A stretch of 64,000 nucleotides of DNA from Diplosphaera chodatii (Eukaryota > Chlorophyta > Trebouxiophyceae > Prasiolales > Stichococcaceae): the NCBI GenBank assembly GCA_032358165.1, contig JAALGY010000033.1, positions 186,001 to 250,000 of the forward strand, read 5' to 3'. The translations under genes were made by a program, and so were the position numbers. Below are positions 44,795 through 61,382 of this stretch, piece by piece; position 1 is the stretch's first letter, and every line of letters begins with the position of its first letter. A model generated the notes under the pieces. It was not told where the DNA came from. It did no database searches and saw nothing but the letters and a program-made list of their open reading frames with translations.

Positions 44795-47700
44795 TCACTG
44801 CACGCCCAGCACGCCGCCAGCGGAGCGCGGCGGCCGCTGCTTCAGCGGTTGGATGGACACGTGCAGCGGCTTGTCGCCCTCCCGTGTCCCGTTCAACGCA
44901 GATGCCGCCTGCAGCACAAGGTGAAACCACACCCATCACCATCATCTCCCTGGTCCAGTTGGGCCCTGACCAGCGGCAGCGCATCTGAGACAATATATGG
45001 CCTGGCCCTGCCGCAGTGACATCGGCACAGCACCGCACATGGCGTGTGGCGCTGATCGGATCTGCCTGGCTGGCGGCGCGCGGGTCGGCGTAGTTGACGA
45101 AGCCGACGCCGCGGCAGCTGCCCGTCTCATCCGTGAGCACGCGCACCGACAGGATCGCGCCCAGCGGCGCAAACTTCTCGTACAGAAACAGCTTGTCTGC
45201 CTGCAGGAGGGCAAGTGAGGGAGCTGCCCTTAGTGACGCCTCGAAAGAGGCGCTGCACCTGCACCCACTACCACAGCTGTAGGTGCTGTACTACTGCTCA
45301 GGACACAACCACACGCAGCAACAGACAGCTAGGTCCTGCAGGGCGAGGCACGACGTTGCACACAGCCACGACCGTGCCATGGCAGGTGACGGCGGTTGTG
45401 TTGCACCTGAGGAGGAAGGTTCTTGATGTAGAGGCTGGCTGACTGCGTGCTGCGTGCTCCGTAGCCGGCGGGGAAGCCCTCATACGCCGCCCGTCCGTAG
45501 CCATACCCGCCTGACCCAGCAGCATAGGTGGCGCTGCCTGGCTGCTGCTGGAACGCCTGCAATGCAGATATAGCACAGGTCACTGTAGAAGCAAGCCTTT
45601 AGATGCAGGAGACCTGGGCGTTACTGAGGCCAGCGCGAGCGTTCCGTACGCAAACTGCAGCCAGCTTAGGCACTGGGAAACCTCTGCTGGCATGGTGTGA
45701 AGCTCCGCACCCTTTGAGCCTCTGGCGACTCGCCGCCAAAGGCTGTGAACCCTGCAGGCATGGCCCCTGTGGTACCTGCGCACCATACTGCAAATGGATG
45801 AGTCACTCGGCAGGCAGGTCTGACACCGCCCCCTGATGAAGTACTACAGCGGCGGCAGGGGTCGCCAGCGATCACTGTGGATGACTAAAAAGGACACTTG
45901 GCTGGCCACAGCTACGTGTGTTTCTGTTTCCGGACAGGATCTCTCCTGGCTGGCGGACAAACGCGCCGCTGCCGGGTGATGACACCAGCAGTCACGCGTG
46001 CGCACGCACGCTGCAGAACCCACACCAGCCTCACCTGCTTGCCATGCAGGATCACCAGCAAAGCGCTGCTTGCGGACCGCCTTCCGCTGCTTCTCCTCTG
46101 CCGTGTCTGCAAAGCGCACCTGCAGCAGGCATGCCCCATCAAGTGCCCATGCAGCGACTGTCACGAGCACGGATGCACAAGTGGAGGCTGCCCTTGGACT
46201 AGCAACCACTTGGATGTGAATGTTACGGCCAGGCACTTGAAGGTCACGATGCATGCAGCGTTGATGAGAGCACGGCTGATGCAGGTCCCTCCCCCAGGTG
46301 CACTGCCAGCCATGCAACACACTACACACTTGCGCACCAGCAGCGGGGGGCCCCCAGGTCCGGTCAGCGAGGGTCGCTCGTTGAGCGCGGTGATTGCCGC
46401 CGAGGCGGCCTCCACGCTGGACAGCCGCACCAGGCCGCCGGCCGTCTGCGTCGCGGGGTCGCCGGCGGGCGGGCCCCGGGGGTGCAGCATCCGGCACTCC
46501 TGCAAAGGTTGCAGCAGCAGCGAGGCATCACCATGCTGCCCAGGTGGGTCTGCTGCAGGCGATTCCAGCAACTGCATTTGATGCTGCGTCCTTCTTGACC
46601 ATGCCGCTGAATGGTGCATGTGTACTCAGACAGTGCTGCAGGATCTGCCACAGTCCAGTGGCTCACCGTGACGCCGCCATATGGAGCAAACAGGTTTGCG
46701 AGATCGTCGTTCGTCCACGAGGCTGGCAGGCCCCGGATGTACAGGTTGTCAGAGGGCGTGCGGCCCTACGGGCAGTCGCACAAGCATGTCAGCAGCAGCC
46801 AGGAGCGATCAGATTCAGACCTGTGCTGCACTGCCACAACACCATGTGCACTGCTTCACAGCAGCAGTCTGTGCCCGGCTGCGTGTCACATGGTGTTCAG
46901 CATGCAGCGGATGCCACTGTATACAGCGATTGAGGACAGACGCGCACCTGGCCCCGCCCCGCATCAGCGTCTGCATGCTTAACCTCCAGTGTGGTTGCCC
47001 CCAGGACCTGCCCGTTGACTGCCTCAATGGCTGCATCCGCCTGCAATCAGCATCAGCTTGCTCAGGAACCCTGCAGTACACGGTGCGCGCTGATGCATGG
47101 CCGCCATGCTGTTGCTGTACATCCGCCAGCCAGTGCTGGCACCAGTATGGCAGCACTGCAGCGCTGCAAGAAGCTCTGGCGAGGACTGAGACAACCTCAG
47201 GCTCGCCAGCCTGAACATGAGCTCATGGTGACAACATGCAGGCTGCTATGCTGTGCAAGTGGCCGCATGACACTGTTGTCGACATCCAGGATAAGATCGC
47301 AAGCGGCGCCTATGTGCGCCGAGTGTGTACTGCACCGGCTCAACAGCAAGCCGTCCACTGGAAGCTGTGCTCAGGCAAAGGTCAGGTGTGCAGTGTTGGG
47401 CGGATTCCCACCTGGGAGGGCTCTGAGAACTTGACAAAGCCGTAACCCTTTGACACCATGGTGCGGCCATGGCGGATGACGCGGCTGGTCTCCACCAGCC
47501 CGAAGTTCTGGAACATGAGCGTGAGCCCCGTTTCGTCCAGGTCTGCACAGCAGGCGCGCTTATGTCAAGTTCCACACTTTACCCTGAGTGGCCCTGCGCC
47601 TCAGCATGTGGGGCACCACACATTCGCCGGTGCAGCACGGCCACGTGAACGCCACCGGACGGGCGCGTCCTGTCCTCAACTGACCGCGCCAACGTGTCTC

Positions 47701-48368
47701 GCATGCACAGCACAGCTGCTGCAGTGTAGGCGCGGTGATCGGCCACTGAGTTCGTGTCGTGTGTGCGTCACTAGGGGCGCCTGCGAGCTGAGGCGGCCCG
47801 AGGCCCGCCCTTCCAGCCCTCAAACTGCTCTATCAAGTCAGGCTGGTAATGCAATTGGGCTGCACGCGGCTGTCTCGGCTGTCAACCTGGGGGTCACGCA
47901 CGGGGTCCCGGCCAACGCCCAGGCAGAGCTGGTACAAGACGCACCCAGGACCCTCCAGTCATCCCGACACATCGGACCGACCAGCCAGCAAAACTGGACG
48001 CTTCATCAGGCAAACGGAACGCCAGTAAGAACGCACACGTGCAGACTTACTGCGGTGCAAAACGGCTGGGTGCAGGACGCACCGTGGGCGATCGACTCGC
48101 CACCCAAGATGCAGACCAGATGTTCGGCCTGACCCTTCAGCCTGACATCAGAGCAGCCTATTGTGCTTGAGACATGCATCCGGGCGTGGTGCACAGGCCC
48201 CTGACCCCCCATAGTCGGCTTTCAAAAGGCGTCGAGTCATGCACCTGGCGGCAGCCCCTTCACGAACAAGTTGCCGTGCTGCGGCGCAGGCTCTGCAGAA
48301 TCCTGCTGTCCAGTAGACACAGCGGTGCCGTACGTGACCAGGCCATCGTCGTGGTAGCCATTGTCCAT
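44795..48368 (-). CDS. RNA-binding protein with three RRM domains
   Basis: Start MDNGYHDDGLVTYGT at 48368. RRM1 has RNP2 NLFVKGLP in the first exon and RNP1 KGYGFVKF near 47430, with ADAAIEAVNGQVLGATTLEV after it. RRM2 (about 46765-46330) has RNP2 NLYIRGLP and ITALNERPSL, but its RNP1 position reads AGGLVRLSS, so the usual aromatic residues are missing. A linker near 45560-45440 is Gly/Tyr/Ala rich (GSGGYGYGRAAYEGF). RRM3 has RNP2 SLYIKNLP (about 45425) and RNP1 CRGVGFVNY, with ASALNGTREGDKPLHVSIQP, ending AGGVLGVQ, TGA at 44795-44797. The layout resembles ELAV/RBMS/CELF-type proteins that regulate mRNA, but I cannot assign it to one. Most exons are clear; those between RRM2 and the linker are not fully fixed. 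Confidence 0.85.
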
Positions 48369-49113
48369 GGTTGGTATCGAAGGCGATGGCCAAGGTCGGG
48401 TGCTGCCACCCGCTACTTTAAGTGACTGTTATCAGTGCCTGATGGCTTAGGCGCTTATGGCCCATATGGAGCCGAGGAGGCGAGCGCTGGTGGATACGAC
48501 AATATAAATGTGATTGCTGAGCAGAGACGGCTGGGCTGGACTAAGTTTTAGTCACACCGTGCGGCAAAGAGCAGATCTAGAACCTGCGTCCCACGGAAGC
48601 GGGGGAGAGGTGCCATCCTAAACTACAGTCACGTAGGGCTTTGAGGGCGAAACGAGCTGCTGGCTGCATGCTCGCTCAATGCCCCTACAATCCGGATGGC
48701 AGCGTTGTGCATATAGACAGCAGTGGCATGCTAGGACCTGCCGCCGTGTCAGGGTGTGCTGCGCCCATTTCTTGTGCAAACAGCATTTCGCACCCCGCGG
48801 AGAATATGTGCTCACGGTCCTGAGTGTGCTTCTCACGCAGCAAGCACACATCCTGAGGCCAGAACGGCCTGCTTGTATCCACGACAGCCAGACTCCAGGC
48901 CTGCACCCTTCCTGAGCGTGTGCTGCTCATCGCTTGATTGGTTGCTGCAAGTTCCGAAACAGGCCTGTTCCTGCTTGTCGCACAACATAGCAGGCCTGCC
49001 GTTTTTGCTGCGCCTGCGCCCAATCAGTCAGGCGACACTTGGAGCCACGCACCAGACCCTGGACTTTTGACATAACCCTGCGCCACTGGGCACGATAAGG
49101 CGGACCCGCCCCA
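48369..49113. promoter_or_regulatory. Divergent promoter, RRM protein (-) and AMP deaminase (+)
   Basis: 745 bases between two start codons pointing away from each other. No coding exon is visible. No specific promoter motif is claimed. Confidence 0.5.
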
Positions 49114-52100
49114 ATGGTGGCCCAGGACGGCAGCCAGCACGGCTGGTCGCTGCTCCTGGGCGGTGCAGTCCTCGGCGTGGCGGCTGCCGCTGCAGCGTAC
49201 ACCACAGCGCTCTATCTGCAGCAGGACCCCAGGTCCTTTGTGCAGCGGCAGCAGCGCCGTGCACGGTGAGGCACTTGGTGGCAGCCGAGTCTGTGAGCAT
49301 GCGCAGATGTCACGTGCGTTTGTGATAGCGCTCACTGCACTGGTGTGCACGTGTGAATGACATTGTTGCATAGCAGTCCAATGCATGGCGCACATTCGCT
49401 ACTCAATCTGCAGGCTGCACTGGCGGCAGCAGGCAGCAGCAGACGACCAGTCAGCAGATGACGAGGTCAGCCTCGCTGACGAGGAGGCGGACGGGGACGT
49501 CGCTTCCGTATCAGCAGCCGGCGGCCCGCAGCCGCAGCACCGCCGCTGCCGCCTGGTGAACGGCCACGCTTGCAACGGCGACTCGGCCTTTGCCAGCGCC
49601 AACGGCAGTGTGCAGTGCAACGGCAGCGCAGGGCAGCAGGGCGGCACGCCACAGAAGTCGCGGCGCGTGCGCCTGGCACAGGTGACTCCTGCACATTGAG
49701 GAGGTTGCACCATGTGCAGTTGTTGCTGCATCTGGTCCCAGTGATGCTGATGAGGCCTTGAATTCCTCTTGGCGTATGACCGATCATATGCCTTCCCATC
49801 AAGGTTTCAACGCGTGTAGCACACCTTCTGCTGCTCCTCCTCAGAAGGGCAGCAATGGCAGCGGAGGCGGCAAGTCGCTGGGCCCAGTCACTCCAGCCTC
49901 CGCAAGCAGCTGGCGGCAGGAGCACCACTACAGGGACTCGCCCAACGCATCCTTCGAGGTGGGAGTTGCCTTGCACCAATTCCTGTATGCACACTGTGAG
50001 GAGGATCTGCTGTGCAGGGTTGCTACTCTCCACATGTCGACCTTCTCGCATAGTCGTCCAGGAGCGGATGTGGTTGCGATGATGGGTTGCAGGGCGGGGA
50101 GGCGGCGCGGCAGATGCGCAACGCGCCGCAGCCCAAGTACTGGGGCGGGCCCGCGAACCGTGCGGGGCATGCCCAGGTGCAGGCGCAGGAGGCGCTCGCG
50201 CACGAGGCACCCCTCATGGTGAGTCGCTCGCACGGGCAGCAGCGGCAACCAACCTCCTCGTGCACCGGCAGGCCTTTGCTGCTGAGCATGCAGGGGGCTG
50301 CTCCATAGCACTTTTGGGCATGGTGCCCTCTGGGCAGACCCAACATGCTTTGCAGACCGTCTGGTCTTTCATGTGGCTTGAGCATGGGCTGCAAGTCTGT
50401 GATGATATTACTGCAGGAGCGGCACGCTTCGGCAGCGGCACTGCATCGGGGGGGCGCGCCGCCCGCGCCGGCGCCCGGGCACATGGTGCCGGGCACCCTG
50501 GTCAGCCACCCGGGGCACGCCCCGGCGCCCAACCACCACCTGTCCACGGCGCCGGAGCTCATCACTGAGGGCCAGGTGCGAGGCTGACCCCCCTGCTTGA
50601 TGTTGGCATCTGCTGTGCGACGGCCTGCTGCTTGCTGAGCTGACTGGTGCCACTGCTCCAGCCATTTGCTGAGCTGCAGCTGGCTTCCGACTCGAAGGGT
50701 GATGATCATGCACAGATGATGGAGAGCGCGGCGCTGCACGAGCAGTACACCCGGGTCATCACGCCCGAGCCGGCGCTTAATGAGGAGACGGAGGATGTGT
50801 GTGCGCTGCTCAAGGAGTGCTACGACCTGAGGTATGCATGTGCTCCATCAGGCCGGCATCACACAGGACAACTGCTGCAGAAGCCAGTGTACACGATGCA
50901 CCAGCGTCTTTGTGCAGCCCATTTCGGGATGCTACATCAGCAGCAGGAACAGCGCATCTCCTCATCGTGGGTTGCTGCTGCTGCTTTCTGCAGGGACAAG
51001 TGGCTCTTCGTCAGCGCCGCGCCGCTGTCCACGGAGCTGCCGGAGGTGGCCAACCCCAGCGATCTGTTCACGCGCGACCCCTTCGAGTTCGACACCTCCG
51101 ACCCCGAGACGCAGGTGAAGCGGCTCTGCTACCTGCAGCATGTGCAGCCCTGCTTGCAGAACAGCTGTGCAGTCCTCCTCTGGTGTCCAAGCGAGTCTGT
51201 GCATGAGTCATGGTGCGAATGCTGAGCGATGTGACCGACCTGGTGTCGCTAATGTTTGCAGCCGTCGGACTTCGACTTCGAGATGCAGCATGGCGTGATG
51301 CGGGTGTGGTCAGATGCCAGCCGTGACTTGCTAATAGCAGACACGCCTGGAGACAGCCACGAGTTCTTCGTCGACATGCACAGGTGCACTGCTTGGTGGC
51401 CACTCACAAGCACTCGTCCAGCCATGACCGGCATATCTTTCCACCCACTGCTGTATTGCCTGCGCTACAGGCTGCTGTGATCAAGCGCAGCCACAGCAGT
51501 ATGGGGCCGTTTTCGATCAGCCGTGATCATCCAGGTCTGATCACCACACCGCGCAGGATGCTGGCGATCCAGGCGATGGGCGCAGTGCGCAGCTTCTGCT
51601 TCCACCGGCTGCTGCTGCTGGAGCAGAAGTTCAACCTACACGTCATGATGAATGCGGACAAGGAGTTCCTGGCGCAGAAGGCGGCCCCGCACCGAGACTT
51701 CTACAACGTCCGCAAGGTGTTTTCCGGTGCACCTCTGGTGCCACCTGCATGTGCTGCGTGTGGCCTCAGTAGCTGGTGGCGCATGCACCCAGCGCATGCT
51801 GTAGGAGGTGCTGGTTGCTGCTGCAGTGCGTTGGCCGCACTGCATGGACGCCACTCAAACCAGCGCACTCAGGATACCCGGCCAGTTGGTGCTACGGTAC
51901 AACCTTGTATCTGCCTCGATGTAGGTGGACACGCACATCCACCACTCGGCGTGCATGCACCAGAAGCACCTGCTGCGCTTCATCAAGTCCAAGCTGCGCA
52001 AGGAGCCTGATCAGGTGCGCTGATGTACCTGGTGTTCAAAGTTGGAAAGGTCTGGTATTTAGGCGTGTGTGTCAGGGTGTGTCAACCCGTTCATCCCCTG

Positions 52101-55100
52101 GTTACTCAGACAACCGATCACTGAATCATCCCTGCAGGCCATGCTGCGCACATGCAGCTTCTGTCCAGTACCTGAAGTGATCAGTCTGGGGGCGCAGGTG
52201 GTGATCTTCCGCGACGGGAAGTTCCTCACCCTTGCGGAGGTGTTCGAGTCCCTCAAGATGACGGGGTGAGCACTCTGCTGCTTCTAAGGTTCAGGCGATG
52301 CAGGTCGTACCCTGCAAGCGCCGCGGCACCGCAGCCGTGGGTGCCTACGGGAGTGCCCCACAGTAGTCGCATGGGGCCCACACGTGATTCAGTGTAGTGC
52401 TTGACTCAGTGCCGGCTGGCTGTGAGTCAACCTGTGTCGGCCGATTAGCTGGCATCCGGGTACGGCATGATCAGTGATGCAGGTTGTACCAGGCAGATCG
52501 GGTGTGACGTTGACTCAGCGCAGCTAATGCGGTGGCTTACATAAGTCACGTAACTTTACGGAGCTAGTGGTACCCCTCAGGAAGCAGGCTGCACAACCTG
52601 TCGACATGCTTTGTGTACTTTGCCCGGAGGAGCGTGTTTGCTTGCCAGCCAAGCAAACACAGAAGCGCAGTTGATGCGTCAATGACGACAACCAGTGCCA
52701 GACTGCCCGCCCGCCCGCAGCTCATTATTTACGCTGCAGCCTGTGCTATGGGGTTGGGGTGTTTGTGGGGGTGTCGATCACAGCATCAGCTAGCATTGAG
52801 GCTGTTGGATTGAGCTTTAGGGAGGTAGTGGGACCAGGCCAAAGTGTGGCACCACGCTATCGATCGGTCTTTGGGCCCCAGCAGTCACCAGTGAAGCTCT
52901 GGAGACTCACATGGAGACTTGCAGATGCCAAACCCCACATTCTTTTTCGCAGGCACGACCTGAATGTGGATACGCTGGACATGCACGCCGACAAGAACAT
53001 CTTCCACCGCTTCGACAAGTTCAATCTGAAGTACAACCCGTGCGGGCAGTCGCGGCTGCGGGAGATCTTCATCAAGCAGGTGCTGTCAGCGGGGGTTCAC
53101 GCGCTTGGTCGTCCCCATCGCAGCCCTCAGCAAGCGCTGCAACACCCAAGTGCAGCCAGCTGCGTCTGTGTTGCATCTGCCAGCGAGCAGCACGACAATG
53201 TGCCTGGGGTGCCCTGGGCGAGGGACAGCTGCAGCTCTGGACATGGTCAGCCCTTCGTCAGCATTCAGGTCGACTGCACTTGCACTCCAGCACCTGTGAC
53301 ATGCTCGCAGGACAACATCATCCACGGGCGTTTTCTGGCGGAGCTCACGCAGGAGGTGGTGTCCGACCTAGAGGTGAGCAAATGATGTCCCCTCTCGCTG
53401 CTGCTGATGCTACAGGGTGGGCCTCCAACCGGCAGCCCTGCCAGCAGTGACCAAGTGCTGCTTGTTCATGACTGATGCACATGTGGTTGTTGCACACACG
53501 ACAGGCTGGCATGGCACCATCTGCATGCTAGCACCAGGAGCTGCCCGAGTGCTGCATTTCAGGGGTAAACCCATTCGCCTGCAGGCCAGCAAGTATCAGC
53601 ATGCGGAGCTGCGCATCAGCATCTACGGCCGCAAGCGCGTGGAGTGGGACATCCTGGCCGCCTGGATCTGCCAGCACCGGCTGTACTCCAACAACGTCGT
53701 GTGGCTTATCCAGGTGACCGCTCACTTCCACCACAGCCGTCACTTAGCTGCTCTTATGCCTGCTGCTGTGTATGTCCTGCCACTCGCCTCAAGGGGTACT
53801 GCATGCTGGCTGCATGCAGCTCACGGGGTCATCAAGCACTGTCAACAATTGATGTTGACAGTGGCTGTCGGTCCACTGCGGCATGCAGCCAAAGTTGTGC
53901 AATGACCACTGGCATGACATACGTAGTATCCCACAGGCCCAGCTTGGACGTTGATCAGCAGCATCCCGTCTTATGCAGATCCCCCGGCTGTACGCGGTGT
54001 ACAAGGAGCAGGGCATCATCGAGACGTTCGAGCAGATGCTGGACAACATCTTCACACCGCTGTTCGAGGTCACCAAGGACCCCACCCTGCACCCGCAGCT
54101 CCACCTGTTCCTCAAGCAGGTGAAGCTGTATTAACGCCCAAGGCTGAAGCGACCTGTGCATGTGCGACGCGCAGACTCTGGACTACCCTCTGACAGCTGC
54201 CAGCTGCAACACAGACGTACTACAGTGCATGCTCTGGCACGACCTTGTGAAGCTTGCTCGAGGCATATAGTCAAGTGCAGCAGACAGCTGTGCTGCTTTG
54301 CAGAGTGTCGTCCATTGTAAAGCACGCTGTCTGTTGTATTCGATGTACTCCTCCAGCACCTTCAGTACTTGTGCAAAACCTGTCCCCACCTACCTCTCGT
54401 ATGCACCTTTGTTGTGTCACTGATGTAGTGGACAGCCCACCAATAACCCCTGCGGCTACTCGTGACCATCATATGCAAAGCTATGCAGCTCAGCACCATG
54501 GCAAGCGAAAGACGTTGCTGACTGTGGGGTTCCTCATCAGGTGGTGGGCTTCGACATGGTGGACGACGAGTCGAAGCCGGAGCGGCGGCCCAACAAGCAC
54601 ATGCAGCGCCCCGACGCCTGGAACCTGAAGCACAACCCAGCGTATTCGTACTACGCCTTCTACACCTACGCCAACCTGTACACGCTGAACAAGTTCCGGG
54701 AGGCACGGGGGCTGAACACCTTCACCTTCAGGCCGCACGCCGGTGCGCAGCTCCTCAGGCAGCAGGGTGTCGCTATTATGTGAGGGCATGGGCAGCATTG
54801 CAGTGGGAATTGACTGCTGTGACCCACTGCTGCGCCTGCGCACAAGTGTGCATCTGTGACGGCTTGACACCACCATGTCAGGCCTGATGTGCTGCCCTAC
54901 GACTGGCTATCATCAAGCATCGCAATCATCCTTGCAGGCGAGGCGGGGGATGTGGACCACCTGGCTTCGGCGTTCATGCTGTGCGAGAACATCGCGCACG
55001 GCATCAATCTGCGCAAGTCGCCCTGCATGCAGTACCTGTACTACCTGAAGCAGGTGAGCTGCGCAACCAACAGTCATGTGGCTGTGGGGTGTAGACATGC

Positions 55101-56674
55101 CTGTCGCTGTGTGTTGCCTCCACGCTGCAGTTGCCGTCCAACTCTAAAAGCCCTGCAGAGCGCTGCCTGCAAATGACCATGCTCTCATGTGGCGGCGTGC
55201 CGCCCTGCAGCAGCTGCATGCCAGCTCCTGAAGCCGTCCCTGTCATGTCGCGCAGATCGGGCTGTGCATGTCGCCGCTGTCCAACAACAGCCTGTTCCTG
55301 GACTACCACCGCAACCCGCTGCCCACCTTCTTCGCGCGCGGCCTCAACGTCAGCCTGTCCACCGACGACCCGCTGCAGATCCACCTCACCAAGGAGCCCC
55401 TGGTGGAGGAGTACTCCGTCGCGGCGCAGGTACCCCAAATTTAAATTTCGAATACGATCGCAATCCATGTTTGACCTCAACAAGCCTTTCACTAACGTTA
55501 GCAAATGAGTAGGGCACCACTTAGTGATCACAATCAGGGCTCCGATCTGCATGCGATAGCTGCAATCATACATAGGTCACGGTTTCAGTATCCAACGACC
55601 TATCGCGATTTGCTGGTACCGGTACGATGATTCGTCCCTGGTGGACCGTGCGGCAAGCATCTTTGCATGCTTGATGAGGCGCAAGTAGGCTGCGCATCGG
55701 GTACCCAGGTTGCACACCATGCTGCGTGCCAGCAACTGGGTGCCAGCACCGGGCGTGCAGCATGCAGGCTGCACTCTTATTATGGTGTGACGGCATGCAC
55801 GCAACCAGCTTGAGACGGTGTCATGGTGCGACTCGCAGGTGTGGAAGCTGAGTGCGACGGACCTGTGCGAGATCGCGCGCGCCTCAGTGCTGCACTCCGG
55901 CTTCCCGCACCAGGTGAGCTGCCGAGTCAATGAAGGCACACTGCGTAGGATGCACCAAAGTCAGCGAAGTACCGCAGAAGGTTACGGCTGGGATGCGCAC
56001 GTGTTTCAGGCATGGCCTGGTACTCGCCCAGGATTCTTCTCGAAACAGCTGCACTGCGTGTCTTGATATGCGGTGCACACAACTTGCCAGGCACGCACAC
56101 AAGTGCGCGAGCCTCTGAGGTCTGTGTAGCCAGGTGTCAGGACATGTCTAGCGGCATAGAACCGAGGACGGTGTGCTGAGCTGTTCTTTGTTTAGGGAAG
56201 TTACCTCTTGCTACATCCGCGTTGTTTTGTGCGCCTCTGCACAGCGGCGTGAACCGCGACAACCCAGGCCCAGCGCTGTGTGTGACGCTGCGCAGGTGAA
56301 GATGCACTGGGTGCACCGGCGGTACTGGAAGATGGGGCCCGAGGGCAACGACATCCAGAAGACCAACGTGCCCAACCTGCGGATGCGCTTCCGCGCGGAG
56401 ACGTTCTACGACGAGCTGGGCACGGTGCGTGGCCAGCACCAGCCGCCTGGTTGCCGGGCTGGTTGCACAGTGCCAGTCTTGTCCCGGCTTCTGCATAACT
56501 GCGCAGCCGCACACCTCGAGCTCCGCAGCTAGTCTCAGCACAGTGCGCTGCCTCCTGCGCTGGCAGCTGAGGAAGCTGCAGTCAGGGCAGGTTGCAACCT
56601 GCGAGGGCTGCTCCCTGCAGGTGCTCTCAGGCGCCGCGGCACATAGCCAGCGCAAGGGTGCCCTGTCATCGTAG
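49114..56674 (+). CDS. AMPD: AMP deaminase, plant type with N-terminal membrane anchor
   Basis: Converts AMP to IMP and ammonia in purine interconversion. Twenty-one exons followed in phase give 901 aa, somewhat longer than plant enzymes (about 840). Residues about 9-36 ([20 protein letters not shown]…) form a membrane helix as in plant FAC1. A long low-complexity region follows (residues about 50-280, Gln/Asn/Ser/Gly/Pro rich). Catalytic signatures: [20 protein letters not shown], the zinc-ligand motif [19 protein letters not shown] (His codons 51934-51936 and 51940-51942), [59 protein letters not shown] and [20 protein letters not shown] with the catalytic Asp pair near 55364. The short last exon (56621-56674) ends [11 protein letters not shown], a divergent tail. 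Confidence 0.97.
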
Positions 56675-57247
56675 GAACGACTACCGGGGACGCCAGGCCA
56701 GTCCCACCAAACACAGCTGCGCAGGCCACAGCAATAGCTGACAGCGCATCCTGCTTGCTGCTGCGGCAGCATGCGCCCATCTCCTGCCGCAAATGCTGCA
56801 GCAGGGGCACTGACGAGGGTCAGATCAATGAAGCTTACACATAGGACTGTAGGCGGCACAGCTACTTCAGGCGTGCGGCCGCACACATGGAACAGGCATT
56901 CTTTCAACCAGCTCTAGAGCTGGATGGACCAGTGTTCAGTGTACTTGTCAGACGGTGTGACGATTCTTTGGGTGTCTCAGACTGCAGTCCAGCAAGTGGT
57001 TGATGTTGCGGCATGTCTCAAGTGCCAGCGTGGGTGCCACGAAGACAGACATGCGATGCTGGCAGGTATAGGAATGGTAGCCCGACGGCTGGCTTAATAA
57101 AGGAATTGTAGCAAATGTCGGCTGTAATGCAGTCTGCACTGGTCATGCCAGTGTGGGCAGCTACCTGCTGCCATATATTCCCCACTGCCCAATCCATTGT
57201 ACAGGCAGAGTGCACTAGTCAGCATGCCAGATAGCATGAAAGACCGT
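56675..57247. other. Convergent 3' intergenic, AMPD (+) and XK1-like kinase (-)
   Basis: No coding exon is visible. The first plus-strand TGTAA after the AMPD stop is at 57123-57127, and an AATAAA lies near 57095. A minus-strand TGTAA for the kinase lies at 56835-56839. If these are used, the two transcripts overlap tail to tail by roughly 290 bases. Confidence 0.5.
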
Positions 57248-60513
<3,266 letters not shown>

Positions 60514-61382
60514 GCCCGCAGTCGCCTATGAGAGCTCAAGGTATGCCAATTGGTTTATAGGAATTTGAGAGATCCTAATTGCAGGCTGATGGTGAATGTC
60601 ATCAAGATCACACATGCATAGCCAAACAACTCTAATGTTGAACCGTGATGCCGCAGGCGAGGCCTTTGCAACTTGGCAGTATATGCAGTGCAATCGTGAA
60701 GCAAATTGTGCTCTGTCCTCTTTGGTGCGCCGATGTTATGGCCGAGAGGAGGTCTGACTACATAAGCTGCCCTGGAGCATGGGCGGTGAAGCTGGCGGCA
60801 ACTTCGCATGTTTGCTCCTGCCAATGTGGTAGCTCCTCACAACCTCATCGTTTCCCCTAGCTGGCGGTGGCCTGCTGGTCATCTTGTGTCTGACGGAGGG
60901 TATGACACCAGCAACACCTTCACATACACATCTCATATCTTGTCATGTGCCGGTCAAAACGGCCATTGCCGGTTGGGGCGCAGCTGTTGGCGATCAAAAA
61001 TCAGCTCATCCGCTCACCCACACAAGTTTGTCTACCCGTTCCCTTCAGGGTTCTGACGCTGATTACTGAAAGGGGCTTTCAACAATGTATGCAGCAGAGA
61101 GCCCAACGCTGGCTGCTGCTGCTGCTGATGTACACGGCAGGCTGCATGCTGCATGACTTGCTATAGAGTCCTGCTGCTGATGTACAAAATCCCTGGCAGC
61201 CCTGGCGAAGGCATGTGCTAGAGCGACTCCACAACAAGAGCCCCCGGTCTGCAAGTAGTCCAGCTGCCAGGTGTCAGATGATCTCTCAGAGGGAATCCCC
61301 CATGCCCCATCTGCTTCTGCTCATGAGTGTTCGGACTGAATGTGGGCAAACTGCTGGCGTAAGCCAGCGCAGATCCCAACAT
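60514..61382. other. Intergenic, kinase promoter and gamma-glutamyl hydrolase 3' flank
   Basis: 869 bases with no exon-like composition on either strand. No minus-strand TGTAA was found downstream of the hydrolase stop. Nothing else is recognisable. Confidence 0.5.
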
